Below are positions 44,510 through 56,199 of a stretch of 64,000 nt of DNA, piece by piece. The translations under genes were made by a program, and so were the position numbers. Under the pieces are notes generated by a model, which was not told the DNA's origin, made no database searches, and was given only the letters and a program-made list of their open reading frames with translations. Each line of letters opens with the position of its first letter. Positions within the stretch are counted from its first letter, which is position 1. This DNA comes from Pisolithus tinctorius (taxonomy: Eukaryota; Basidiomycota; Agaricomycetes; Boletales; Pisolithaceae): assembly GCA_024663395.1 (NCBI GenBank), contig JANFAH010000011.1, forward strand, positions 868,001-932,000. Reading direction: 5' to 3'.

Positions 44510-45060
44510 CAAACTGCAGTAAGGGGAACGTTATCGACTGATCTTTTTCACTAAAGGTGTAACTGTTTATATTCAGGGATGGAGATCGACATAAACAAGA
44601 TGTATCCTCGCACACACGCGCAGTCTGGCTTCAAGTACCCAGCCGAATGCCTCCTCGTGCTCAGGGACATTCTCCCCAAGGATTGCAAGCGCCATCCCAA
44701 GACGAAGGACCACGACGGCGAAGACTGCCTCTACGTCATCAAGCGTGGCCTTACCACTCTCACCACAATTGGTCGTGCCACTGGATGCTTCTCCTATGTG
44801 CGTGAGTACTTCTCCAACCAAACTCACCGGGACTCGATTGAATGGGCAATCCTCCCATACGACAGTAACTCAGGCGCATTCTCCAAGGGCAGAGACTCTG
44901 GGTCGATGATCGCCCACGGCGAATTTGGTGGTCTCCTTACTGGCGGGTCTGGCAGGACGGAGTCATCGGATATTACTTATGCCGCGCCGATGTTCTGGCT
45001 CTGACTCGTCATCAAGGCCGAGTTCCCCAATGCCAACCTCTACCTGGTCTTCACTCAGAT
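44510..45060 (+). pseudogene. Truncated copy of the trypsin-like gene exon 2
   Basis: It begins inside the last codons of exon 1 and keeps the intron, but a 12-bp deletion removed the splice donor. The reading MYPRTHAQSGFKYP through GSGRTESSDITYA is nearly the same as at 38480-38870. GGDSGS has become GRDSGS, and a TGA at 45002-45004 ends the frame early. The presence of intron DNA shows a genomic, not RNA-based, duplication. Confidence 0.75.
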
Positions 45061-45369
45061 TCGTCTCTTTCTTCCATCTCGTCCTGTGCTACATCTCCCC
45101 CATATCTGGGGACTTCCTGTACAGTGTGGTTAGAGTGTCCTTTGAAGGGCAATGATTGCTGAGTTCTCGTGTTATGGCCCCCAAGTAATCTCCATTTGGA
45201 TTAAATGTAATCTCACCCATGTCGCATATCGGGTCGGCCATTCCATGCCTAATCAAACTATTAATACTGTCAAATCACTGGCAAACTTTGGCGAAACGGC
45301 GTTGAAGCCTCTCTGCCTGCAGTGTCTGGTCGAGATGGATGGGACTGGTGTCTTCGCAGAGGAAATGTA
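45061..45369. other. No gene recognised
   Basis: No convincing frame or repeat was seen. Confidence 0.35.
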
Positions 45370-45650
45370 GAAGACGAGATCTTTTGAGAACGAGGCCTAC
45401 GATTTATCCAACTTCATGGTCCGCTTCGCGATGTTTTCCCCGCAACAAGAAAACAGGAATGATAAAACACCTCGTGTCCCTAAACCTTCGGGAGCGGATA
45501 TCGCCTTGAACAAGTCACAAACAGCCTGATCATCTTAGTCGGTGACATCGTCGTCCCTTGCTAAGACATGCGTGAGACCCTTACAGGTATCGAATGCTGC
45601 AGCAAACACCTCTCCAGGCTTGCCGGTCGTCAGCACGGCTGCGAGGTATC
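45370..45650 (-). pseudogene. Fragment of a deaminase-like paralogue
   Basis: The minus-strand reading has YLAAVLTTGKPGEVFAAAFD, matching IAVALTTGRPGDVFAAAFD in the gene at 29768, followed by HVLARDD and a TGA-type break, then QAVCDLFK and CGENIAKR in order. Only this middle segment is present. Confidence 0.6.
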
Positions 45651-46680
45651 GAGAGGGCCTAATGCGATGAAGAGCAGCTGAAGCCGCAAAAAAGAAAGCA
45701 CAGGAACTGTGATCCCGGTGGACAAAGCCGACCTCCCGAAGTGGAAAAGAACACCTTATGGCAAGTACAACTCCCATCCACATCATCAGATAGAGGTGCC
45801 CATTGCGAGCTCCGGCCTTACGCTAACTGCGCCCTCAAGCAACGCAGCAGAAAAATCCGCCTCATCTCGGGAAGACCTTTGGTCTTGGAACCCCGCAAAA
45901 AGAAGGCTGATAGTCGCCAAAACTCATTGCAGACTCTAAAGGCTGACTAGCTGTCAGGCCGCCATCTGCGTCACTGAGTAACCGAGCTACTCTCCCAAAG
46001 GAGTACTTGTACACGATGAGGAGCCGGAGCTACTTAGCTATTTCACATATTACTTGAATTTCTGTCGCGATAGTGATAATGGTGAGGTCTGACGTGCTAC
46101 ATACCTGCGCTGGCTGGAACATGAGGCGTTCCGCTGTCCATATGAGAAATGGATGATGATACACATGAGTGTATGTGGCATTGATGTGGACGACTGTCCT
46201 TTCCTCGTTGGCACCTACCCTTGCGACCAGAAGTGGGAAGTCGGGTTATGTCAATTTGTCGCTGGGAGGTCTCCAAAGCGCAGGGCTGTTCTCTTATCCT
46301 GATCGCGGAAATACTTGAATAAAAAATCAAATGTACCGCCGACCTTGAATTGTTGCTGAAGCTGCACCCTGTGCTACGTAGGCGTGTGTATAGTACTCGC
46401 GAATGGTCTCCGTGCTGAGAGTTTCACAAATGAAGGGAGGGTTTTCAAGCGTGCGTCGGAGAGAGTGCTGTGGTGAGGTTGTTCTGAAATGTTGGTGGGG
46501 TGGGTTGAAAAAGATGGGCATGATGTTTCTTCTTTTGAGTACAGTTTTCAGAAAACGATGGAGGGAGGTGGTGTAGCCCTGGCCTGCACACGGAGGAGCC
46601 AGTCAGTGGTGGCGGTGCGTACGCTTCGACTCGGAACGGCAGTCACGTAAACCGAACTCCTCTTCAACGTCACCACAATC
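45651..46680. other. No gene recognised
   Basis: 46080-46320 resembles 34440-34780 (CATACCTGCGCTGG and following). A plus-strand frame at 45709-45939 has no known match. Confidence 0.35.
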
Positions 46681-46689
46681 CATGTTCCA

Positions 46690-46936
46690 CCATTAATGCC
46701 TGCCGGCCTCCACCTTCGATCGGAGCAATCCATCGGTTCACAAGCAGCCACGATTGTTTACGCCAAGTTATCAGAATTCGGTCGACCAAAACGAAAAGTG
46801 GTAAATGTGGCAGGTATTGTGAGATTCTCACCCACTCTTGCGTGGTCCTTCCACAGCAGCAAACAACTTCTCTTCCCGCTCCATGGATTTGTCCCGCTGG
46901 AATACGAGCTGCACAAAGTATGCGGAGGAGTGTATA
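46690..46936 (-). pseudogene. I66-like inhibitor paralogue I4, 3' exons (pseudogene)
   Basis: On the minus strand it continues the I4 pseudogene from 59455-59600. The exon 2 splice acceptor (CTTTGTGCAG) and LFAAVEGP are recognisable, but exon 2 has an internal deletion and a stop. The LINE target site (AAGTATTCATC) lies in its intron 1. Confidence 0.55.
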
Positions 46937-47137
46937 AAGTATTCATCGTGAGCCAGGTTCAGCAGAGCCCATTGCAGGTTACAGCAGCGTACAGTAGCGT
47001 TCTTGCAGAGTTATACTCACAAGAGCAGATGCAAAAACAACATCCACACCATCACCCCCCACTTTATGACCTTGACAGGACGAACGTCCTCAAGGTCACA
47101 TTCCCATGCCATGCCAGGTCCCCTGCCAGGACCCTGA

Positions 47138-49793
47138 ATGTCAAACCCCACTCAACTTGGCAAAACTACCAGAAGCAGTGGTCTCTCACTTGACAAAATC
47201 ATCAATGACCTGGAAGCTGAGATCAAGGATGCAGCCACAGCCAGAACTTTTCTGGACCAGCTCTACACAATACAGGGTGAACCAACCATGCCAGAACACA
47301 TTTCGCACGCCCTCTTCTACATATCTCAGACCAAGGGGGTAAACAACACCCTGTGCTCAGCAATCTGCACCACGGCATACTTGGTCAGAGAACTTGCCAC
47401 ATCAGAACTAACTGAATCCATCATCACAGCAGTCTCAAGCAAAATAGAGAACTCAGTCATAGCCGTGATATCCCCTCAAGTAGCCAACATCCTTTCAGCC
47501 GCCGAAAACCTAGAAAAAACCAATGAGGACACAAGGATCGCCAACGATAACACCATCAAGAGGATCGAATCGATCACCAGCTCCCCCGGCCATGTGGACA
47601 CTCCCCAACTGGAATCCCATGTCAAAAATCTGATCGAAGAAATGGATGCGATAAAAGCGACGCTCGCAGACATGAAGAATCATCTCAAGACCCAACCCCC
47701 CACCTTCCCCACTCCATACAGGGACGTGCTCGCATCGACACCACCCAACCCGAACCACATCCCATTAGGAAAATGACTAGCACCAGAATATGCTAAGGCT
47801 CATGCAGCTATCAAGGAATGGCAGCTACTAATTGATCCCGACAGTAATCACCCCCTTCTAAACAATGCTGCAACAAGGGAGGCCACCATAGACCTCATCA
47901 AACAAGCCCTCGAAACAATAGACAGGGTTGACAGCCCTGACATGCAACTAAAATCAATCGCACGTCTATGCAATAATGGAATCCTCCTCGAATTCAGCAA
48001 CCAAGAAGTGGTAGCATGGATCAAAGAACCGGCTAACAAGAAAGCATTCCTTGAGAGACTAGGCGGAGAAGTCATGATTAAGGACAGACATTTTAACATA
48101 GTAATCCCTTTCCTTCCTATTACAACCGAGACTGACAAACCAGAAACCCTATGCAAAATGGAAAATGAGAACAACATACCGCAAGGCTCAATTGCCAGGA
48201 TCAAATGGATCAAAGACCCAGCAAAACACACCCCCAGCCAACGCGTAGCACACGCTGTGGGACACTACCTCTGGGTAGCGTGCAAATAGGGGAAAGCTGT
48301 AGGGAAAATCCCTAGGCTCGACCCAAGGGGTGCTGAGTAGGAAGGAGACATAGGATGCGATGGTAGGGTCGGTCGAAGAGTCGAATGTGGGTCACAGAAT
48401 TTAATTCCATAGAGTTGAAGGAAGGGACAGACTTGCTTTTGAAATTCCAGACGACGATCTTGCACCAAGGAAGTAACTCCGAGATGAATTAAGTGCACGG
48501 GAGAGGCAAATGAGTACTAATGGAACAAGGACATGAAGACACAGTAGACACAGTAGACGCAAAGACACAGATACACAGCAGACTCAGAGGACGTGAAGAC
48601 TCTTTTGAACTCTTTAGACTCGCACTAGACGCAGAATGTGGGTCCCAAAAGAGATTATTCTCATTTCGTCGCTGAGGTGGGAATATATAGTACATGGATA
48701 GTAAGGTACTGATCGGAGAAATGTGGGGCGGGAGAAGCAAAACTCCGAAAAATAAAGGGGACGACATGTCAGACGTCAAAGCCATACAGCAACGTGTGAA
48801 AACAAACTGTAAGGTAGTAACTGAGAAATACAACAGGAAAGATGGGTATCTTCCGACAGGGTGAGAGTACACTGTACCGTAGAGTGGAACGCGAAGGGTA
48901 GAGGCCGTAGGTAGGAAGGGGTTCTCGCTTTGTGGAGAAAGGTTCGCGGGAAAGGAACGAGAGGGGTAACTGGAGTTTTTACTGATGATCTGCGTGATTT
49001 TCCGGCTATGTGGCGAGGCGAGGGTTGAAGCGGCACAACTGCGGAATTCCGGATAGACGTATGTCAGGTTGAGGTTGACGTGGAATTTCAGGACAATGAC
49101 TGGTGTGTGTTATTGATGGACCGGGGAGCTCCGAAGGTTCGACAGGTGAGGCAGTGCACGAGGCAGATGGGATAATTCCGAAGACGATAGACGTGGATGG
49201 TAACGGCGGAATTTTGGTGTTGGCATCCCTATTTCGGCCTCAGGGAGTCTACTACTCCCTACAACGCCCTCGCATCCATCACATCCCCTGAGATTGCTAA
49301 CCAACTTCTCAGAGACGGCCTGTACTGGGGTCTGGACAGACTCCACCCACACAAAGACAAGAGAGAACCGGTCAGGTGCCTTAGATGCCAACGAATTGGC
49401 CACCTCGCAAGGGACTGCAAACAAACGACCAACACATGCGGTATATGCGCTCAACCTCACTGCACACAAGACTGCAACACCCCCTCCCCCGTCCCCTTCT
49501 GTGTCAACTGCCAAAACAACACCCACGCCAGTGAAGACAGAAACTGCCCAGACCTCATCAGAAGATGCAATGCAATGGACAATCGCACCCCAGAAAACCG
49601 AATGCCCTATTTCCCCACTTCAGAAGAATGGACACACGTTGAACTACCAGCCCGGCCAACCAACCCAATCATACCCACAAGACCCCCAACCACAACACCC
49701 AATGTCAACAGTCCACTTAGACAAATAACGCTAGGAGAAGCAATAAACCTACAATCTGGCCCACCAAGACATGGACAACTCAACAGAATATGA
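47138..49793 (+). pseudogene. LINE ORF1 (gag-like, three zinc knuckles), interrupted
   Basis: ORF1 proteins bind LINE RNA. The reading starts MSNPTQLGKTTRSS at 47138 and is open to 48255 except for TGA at 47774-47776. A 1008-bp solo LTR plus 4-bp duplication (48256-49267) interrupts it. After removing these, the frame continues to 49793, total 547 codons. The C-terminal part has three cysteine knuckles: CLRCQRIGHLARDC, CGICAQPHCTQDC and CVNCQNNTHASEDRNC. Such knuckles are typical of Tad1, Jockey and I-type ORF1. An N-terminal fragment also exists at 21961-22455 (minus). Confidence 0.8.
48256..49263 (-). repeat. Solo LTR inserted in LINE ORF1, with ACGC target duplication
   Basis: It is an inverted copy of the solo LTR at 10454-11482. 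It starts TGTGGGACAC and ends CTCCCTACA in this orientation. ACGC occurs at 48252-48255 and 49264-49267. Confidence 0.85.
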
Positions 49794-49938
49794 GGTGGAA
49801 GAGGTGGCCTGCCCATGCGACACAACACTCTTCACAACGCCCCACCGGTTTCAACACCCATCCCCTTCCCAGCATCCTTGCCCCCCCCAGCAACAGAAAA
49901 CCAGTCAGAGAACCTAAACCCACCTCCACCACCAACCA

Positions 49939-52900
49939 ATGCCTGAAGACCTAAGACAATCCAACATACTAACCAAACTCCACATCTGGCAACAAAATCT
50001 AAACACATCCCACATTGCCCTACACTCACTAATAAACAGCCAACTAGCGAATGACTGGGACATCATTGCCCTTCAAGAACCACCAATTGACCAAATCGGC
50101 AATACTCGAGCCAACACCCACTGGAGGGTAATCTATCCCACGAAGAAAACAATGCAGAACACCAAACCACGAGCAGTAACTCTCGTAAACTCCAGGATCA
50201 GCACTAACATTTGGGAACAGATCGAATTCCCTTCCACAGACGTAGTCGTAATCTGACTAAGGACCACCAAGGGCATGTACACCCTATTCAACATTTACAA
50301 CGATTGCACACATGACTGCATGATGGAGGACCTGAGCACTTTCCTGGCTGCCAACATAAGAGACATACAACAATCGACAAGTGACCAGATGTTGTGGCTG
50401 GGCGACTTCAATAGACATCACCCTCTATGGGACGAAGTGCATAACCATCACCTGTTCACCACAGCAGCACTCACGTCAGCACAAAAGCTACTCGAGCTGG
50501 TAGCTGACTACGGAATGATCCAAATGTTACCCAAAGGTAAACCCACCTTGCAATCGTCGTCCACAGGCAACTGGACATGACCAGACAACGCCTTCTGTAT
50601 GGACTCCATGCTCGAAGACCTGATCAGCTGCGATACAAGCCCTGAAAATTGCAGGCCCAACACTGACCATATACCAATCCTTACATGCCTAGAAACCCCC
50701 CTTACACCGTCCACCTCCCCTCCAACCTACAACTATCGTGAAGTAGACTGGAAGAAGTTCAACACCACCCTCAAGACTGAGCTAGTCAGGATTGGGCCAC
50801 CCAGGACAATCACCAGCGAACAAGAGTTCCAAAGAATCGCAAGAGGAGTCGATACAGCTCTATGGAAGATGCTGGAGAAGGAAGTCCCAAAGACCCACCC
50901 ACATCCACATGTCAAATGTTGGTGGATGAAAGAACTAACAACACTATGAGAGGAACTAAAATTGCTAAGTAAAACTGCGTTCACTTTCCATGCAATCCAT
51001 GATCACCCCATTCACAGCCTCCGCAAAGCAAAGGCAAAAGACTATGACAAAGCCATCAAGGATGCCAAGAGGCATCACTGGAGGGACTGGCTTGAAGAAG
51101 CTAATGACAAGGACCTCTGGACCATGAACTCCTACATCTCCAGGCCACAAGGCGATGGAAGTAAATCCAGAATACCAACACTCAAACACACCGACACGGA
51201 CAGCACCGCTACCATGATCAGCTCCAACAAAGACAAGAGCCGTCTGTTCGCACAATCCTTATTCCCACCCCCCCCACTTCATTCGACAGTACCCCAGAAC
51301 TACGAATACCCAGAACCAGCAACATGATGGCACCCAATCATGAAGGATCAGCTAGCGCACTCCATCAAGAACCTCAGCCCATACAAAGCCCCAGGACCAG
51401 ATGGAGTTGCAAATATCATTTTTCAAAAATCTCCGTTGTTATCAGAATACTTACTACCTCTCTTCAATGCAGTTTTCACCTTTTGCACATACTACGATCT
51501 GTGGAGGGAATCAATCACGGTCATCCTACGCAAGCCTGGCAAACCTGACTACTCCTCGCCGAAAGCCTACCGTCCAATAGCGCTCCTCAACACCACCGCG
51601 AAACTACTCTCGGCAATAGTAGCAGACTGCACATCTTATATCCTTGAGAAACACCACCTCCTCCCGGCCACTCACTTTGGGGGCAGACCAGGACAGTCGA
51701 CTGAAGATTCGCTACTTCTACTCGAAACCACTATCAGACATGCCTGGCGACAGAAAAAGGTCGTATCCGCCCTGTTCCTAGACATCGAGGGAGCGTTCCC
51801 AAACGCAGTAACGGATCGTCTACTACATAACATGAGAAAAAGACAATTACCATTGGAGGTAGTACAGTTCACAGAAAGACTACTAACAGACAGGAAAATG
51901 AAACTCAGATTCGACGACTACAAATCAAACTGGTTTCCCATCAAGAACAGTATAGGCCAGGGTGACCTGTTATCAATGTTATTATATGTAATCTACAGTG
52001 CGGACCTAGTCGACACAGCTAAAGATAAAAACAAACTCACCCTCGTGTTCGTGGATGACACAGCATTCATAGCCATAGGCAAGATGTTCGTAGACACTCA
52101 CACCACACTACTCGACATGATGGAACGAGAAGGCGGAGGCTACAACTGGTCCAACAAACACAACTCGAAATTCGAGACAAGCAAATTTGCGCTAATGGAC
52201 TTCACTCTCAGCAGAGCCAAACTCAGACTACTGTTAACGATAAGAGGTTCCACCATAGCCCCAACAAAAACTCATAAATTTCTAGGCATAATACTGGACC
52301 AGGAGCTAAGATGGAAAGCACACACAGCCCAGGCCCTGGCAAAAGGTACAAAACAAGCCCTTCTGCTGAGAAGGATCTCCGCGATGTCATGGGGTGTCCC
52401 AATGAGACTCGTACAACAACTCTACCAGACTATGGTCATCCCAAAAACAATGTATGCAGCAGCAGTATGGCTGAAGCCAATCTTCGTCGGCGCACACCCA
52501 TCTGGATCGAGAGGCTCGAAAGGAATAGCTAGGCGACTCCTAACAATTCAAAGAACAGCAGCCTTAGCAGCCACAGGTGCCATGAGAACCACCCCCACCG
52601 ACGCGCTACTCGCCCACACTCACATCCCCCCTGCCCCACTACTCATCCAACACACGCTACACAAAGCTGCGTTATGCCTATCCACCTTACCAGACAGTCA
52701 CCCGCTTCACGTGCTCGTCAACAAAATCACAAAATCCAATGTCAAGCGCCACCGTGTGGCCCTCCATCGCCTGCTCCACGACATAGGAGTCAATCCTAAA
52801 AAAATCGAGAAAATCCACCTGTGCCCAGTACCTCCCAGTGCACGTCCCTCGCATATAACAGCTATAGCTCCAAACAAAAAAGAAGCAATCAAAGAACTCA

Positions 52901-53859
52901 CAAAAGTAAAAGACCACACGCTGATATTCACAGATGGTTCATGCATGGAAGGAGGGGTTGGAGCCGCAGCGGTACTGTACGTGGACTACAAACACATCGT
53001 CACTCTGCAGTACCATCTAGGCAACGACTCGCAACACATGGTGTTTGAAGCCGAGGCGGTAGCAATGATCCTAGCAGCACATCTCCTAAACACCAGAGAC
53101 GAGATCACATACCCGGTCACAATATTAGTAGACAACCAGGCAGCCATCAAATTGAGTGAGCGCCCAACAGCAAAACCAGGGCATTATCTACTGATGCAAT
53201 TTAGGTTGATGATCACTAAGACCCTCAAGGAGGAGCGATTGACAAGGAAAGACATCACAATCTGTTGGATAGCAGGACATATGGATATTGAAGGGAACAA
53301 GTTAGTGGACAGGGAAGCAAAGCTAGCAGCAAAAAGAGCGGATTCCACCAGCCCACAGTGCGAGCTACCCCCCTCACTTAGAGACCACTTACCCTACAGC
53401 ATATCCGCCCTCAAACAAGCCCACAACACTAAGCAGAAGTCTCTATGGTTTAACCTATGGAAAAAATCCCCTCACCACAGTCGGATGTCACACATTGACC
53501 TGACCCTTCCCAGCACGTCATTCACCAAGCTAACTGCCCTGCTAACCAAAAAGCAAACAGGTCTCCTCATACAACTTTGTACCGGTCACATCCTGCTGAA
53601 CAAACACCTCTACCACTTCAAGCGCAGTGACACACCCATGTGTCTGCAATGTGGCAGGACCGTCCCAGAAGATGTACATCATTTCCTCTTCCAATGCCCT
53701 AGATACGACAGAGAAAGACATGTCCTAAGGAGTGAACTAGGCAGGGAGGCCATGTCCCTGGCATACCTCCTGTCAAACCAGAGAGCCCAGACATCGCTCA
53801 TCAAATATGTATCTATGACCAAACGTCTACAGAACACCTTCGGTGAGGTACTCAAATAA
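49939..53859 (+). pseudogene. LINE ORF2: endonuclease, reverse transcriptase, RNase H
   Basis: ORF2 is one frame of 1307 codons with four in-frame TGA codons (50254, 50578, 50947, 51325). The APE-type endonuclease is first: WQQN, LQEP, LWLGDFNRHHPLW, NTDHIPI. The reverse transcriptase (51340 onward) has YKAPGPDG, LFLDIEGAFPNA, GQGDLLS and the catalytic FVDD at 52048-52059; the Val replaces the usual Ala, as expected from GCG to GTG. RNase H follows with FTDGS, a Glu in FEAEAVA, LVDNQAA and GNKLVDREAK, so all four acidic residues are present. A C-terminal CLQC...HHFLFQC zinc motif ends the protein. This domain set is that of the Tad1 clade in fungi. Confidence 0.9.
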
Positions 53860-54470
53860 CAGAATGACATCAGGTGAAGCAGCACACAGGTCAATACTAG
53901 ACTAACACGGCACGCTACCAAAACATACACACGCCAATGCACCCACAGCTCACTCTGCCACGTGCTCCCACCACACATCCCCGACACTCATGTCCTCACC
54001 CCCGATTCACTCATAATGTATGACAGACCACCATCCACAACTCCACTACCACCGGCATCATTCAGCAAACATGTTCCCACGTCCATTCCCCATCCAATCC
54101 CTGCCATCTCAGTACCAGAACCCACTTGACAGAATCCAAACAAATGGACAGAGGAGAACATGTTCCCCAACGCACCAGCTGGCCTAAGGGCTGCCGGTTC
54201 AGTGTAGACAGAGGTTTAATGACTAGTCGACGTCCAAAGCCATCCCTACTACAAGACGGAGTGTCTAAAATGGCCGGTGGGAACGGCAGACTGCTGGGGG
54301 GTCGTTGACCCTGCCAGTAGGGCATTCACTCGTTTGTAGGGAAAGGTGGGCCACAGGGGGCCCTACTTAGTCATTAATATTCACTAGTATAGTGCAACAT
54401 AGGACAAAAAGTCCTCAAGCACTTTAATACAGAGATATAAAAAATAAATAAAAAATAAAAAAATAAAAAA
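53860..54470 (+). other. LINE 3' UTR and A-rich tail
   Basis: The tail is a run of TAAA and AAAATAAA units at 54433-54470, directly followed by the right target duplication. Confidence 0.75.
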
Positions 54471-54514
54471 AAGTATTCATCATGCACGGGGGAGAACGAT
54501 GATATGTACCACTG

Positions 54515-54625
54515 CACATGATTCAGTCACTTGTAAGCCTAAAAGTGGGTCATCCGACGTGTACATTTTGTCCTGAAACTGGGACTAACCGACATCGGCC
54601 GGTGGTCCCTAGGGGTGGGTAGGCC
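54515..54625 (+). repeat. Left terminal inverted repeat of the foldback element
   Basis: It pairs with 59345-59453 inverted. The shared core includes GAAAGTGGGTCATCCGAC and GGGACTAACCGA. Confidence 0.75.
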
Positions 54626-54628
54626 GGA

Positions 54629-55410
54629 CTGTGAAGGTGGGGTCAGCTGACCTGGCTGGAGGGTGGACCCACTGCCTGAAAGTGGGGTCAGCCGACCTGG
54701 CTGGAGGGCGGACCCACCTCCTGGAAGTGGGGTCGGCCGACCCGGCTGGAGGGTGGACCCACCTCCTGGAAGTGGGGTTGGCTGACCCGGCTGGAGGGCA
54801 GACCCACCTCCTGAAAGTGGGGTCGGCCGACCCAGCTGGAGGGTGGACCCACTGCCTGAAAGTGGGTTCGGCCGACCCGGCTGGAGGGTGGACCCACTGC
54901 CTGAAAGTGGGTTCGGCCGACCCGGCTGGAGGGTGGACCCACTGCCTGAAAGTGGGGTCGGCCGACCTGGCTGGAGGGCAGACCCACCTCCTGGAAGTGG
55001 GGTCGGCCGACCTGGCTGGAGGGTGGACCCACCTCCTGAAAGTGGGGTCGGCCGACCCAGCTGGAGGGTGGACCCACCTCCTGAAAGTGGGTTCGGCCGA
55101 CCCAGCTGGAGGGTGGACCCACTGCCTGAAAGTGGGTTCGGCCGACCCGGCTGGAGGGCAGACCCACCTCCTGAAAGTGGGGTCGGCCGACCTGGCTGGA
55201 GGGCAGACCCACCTCCTGGAAGTGGGGTCGGCCGACCTGGCTGGAGGGTGGACCCACCTCCTGAAAGTGGGGTCAGCCGACCCAGCTGGAGGGTGGACCC
55301 ACTGCCTGAAAGTGGGGTCGGCCGACCTGGCTGGAGGGCAGACCCACCTCCTGGAAGTGGGGTCGGCTGACCTGGCTGGAGGGTGGACCCACCTCCTGGA
55401 AGTGGGGTCT
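54629..55410 (+). repeat. Left 45-bp tandem array (about 17 copies)
   Basis: The unit contains GGTCGGCCGACC (a perfect 12-bp palindrome), CTGGAGGG and GGACCCACCTCCTG. Because 45 is a multiple of three, most frames stay open as 15-residue repeats without coding meaning. Confidence 0.85.
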
Positions 55411-56190
55411 GACATGATTTTGTCATGACATCATTGTGGCTGTGTACCCCATGCCATCACTTTCCCACCATCAAAGCGGAGTTTGAATTTCTCATTGATG
55501 TGACTGTGTTTATTATGTACACAGCTGTATTCAGCCCAACAAATGGCCCCTGATGGTATTAATATCAATATGCTTACCTAATTAGATGTAGCGGAGTTTC
55601 AATCTGATTCTGTCATGACATCATTGTGGCTGTGTACCCCTTACCATCACTATACCACCCTTGAAGCGGAGTTTGAATTTCTCATTGATGTGGCTGTGTT
55701 TATTATGTACACAGCTGTATTCAGCCCAACAAACAGCCCCTGATGGTATTGATATCAATATGCTTACCTAATTAGATGTAGCGGAGTTTCAATCTGATTC
55801 TGTCATGACATCATTGTGGCCGTGTACCCCTTACCATCACTATCCCACCCTCAAAGTGGAGTTTGAATTTCTCATTGATGTGGCTGTGTTTATTATGTAC
55901 ACAGCTGTATTCAGCCCAACAAATGGCCCCTGATGGTATTAATATCAGTATGCTTATGTAATCACTTGGGGCAGAGTTTCAATCTAATTTTGTCATGACA
56001 TCATTGTGGCTGTGTACCCCTTACCATCACTATCCCACCCTCAAAGCAGAGTTTGAATTTCTCATTGATGTGGCTGTGTTGACATATACACAGCTGTATT
56101 CAGCTTCACAAATGGCCCCTGATGGTATTATTATCAGTATGCTTATGTAATTAGTTGTGGCAGGGTTTCATTACAAATTTGACATGACAT
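55411..56190 (+). repeat. 190-bp tandem satellite (four copies)
   Basis: TGTCATGACATCATTGTGGC occurs at 55421, 55611, 55801 and 55991, a constant 190-bp step, with a diverged fifth start near 56190. Each unit holds CTCATTGATGTGGCTGTG and CCCCTGATGGTATTA. Confidence 0.85.
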
Positions 56191-56199
56191 CATTGTAGC

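Larger units (their letters stand above)
46937..54481 (+). mobile_element. Tad1-like LINE with 11-bp target duplication
   Basis: The target duplication AAGTATTCATC lies at 46937-46947 and 54471-54481. The element (46948-54470) has a 5' UTR, ORF1, ORF2, a 3' UTR and an A-rich tail (54433-54470). A solo LTR is inserted in ORF1. Without that insert the element is about 6.5 kb, so it appears full-length. Confidence 0.85.

Noticed and set aside
54539..55428. Very long overlapping frames on both strands in the 45-bp array
   Set aside because: The unit length is a multiple of three and has no stop in most frames, so the frames are a by-product of the repeat. The 15-residue repeats differ by frame and match nothing known.
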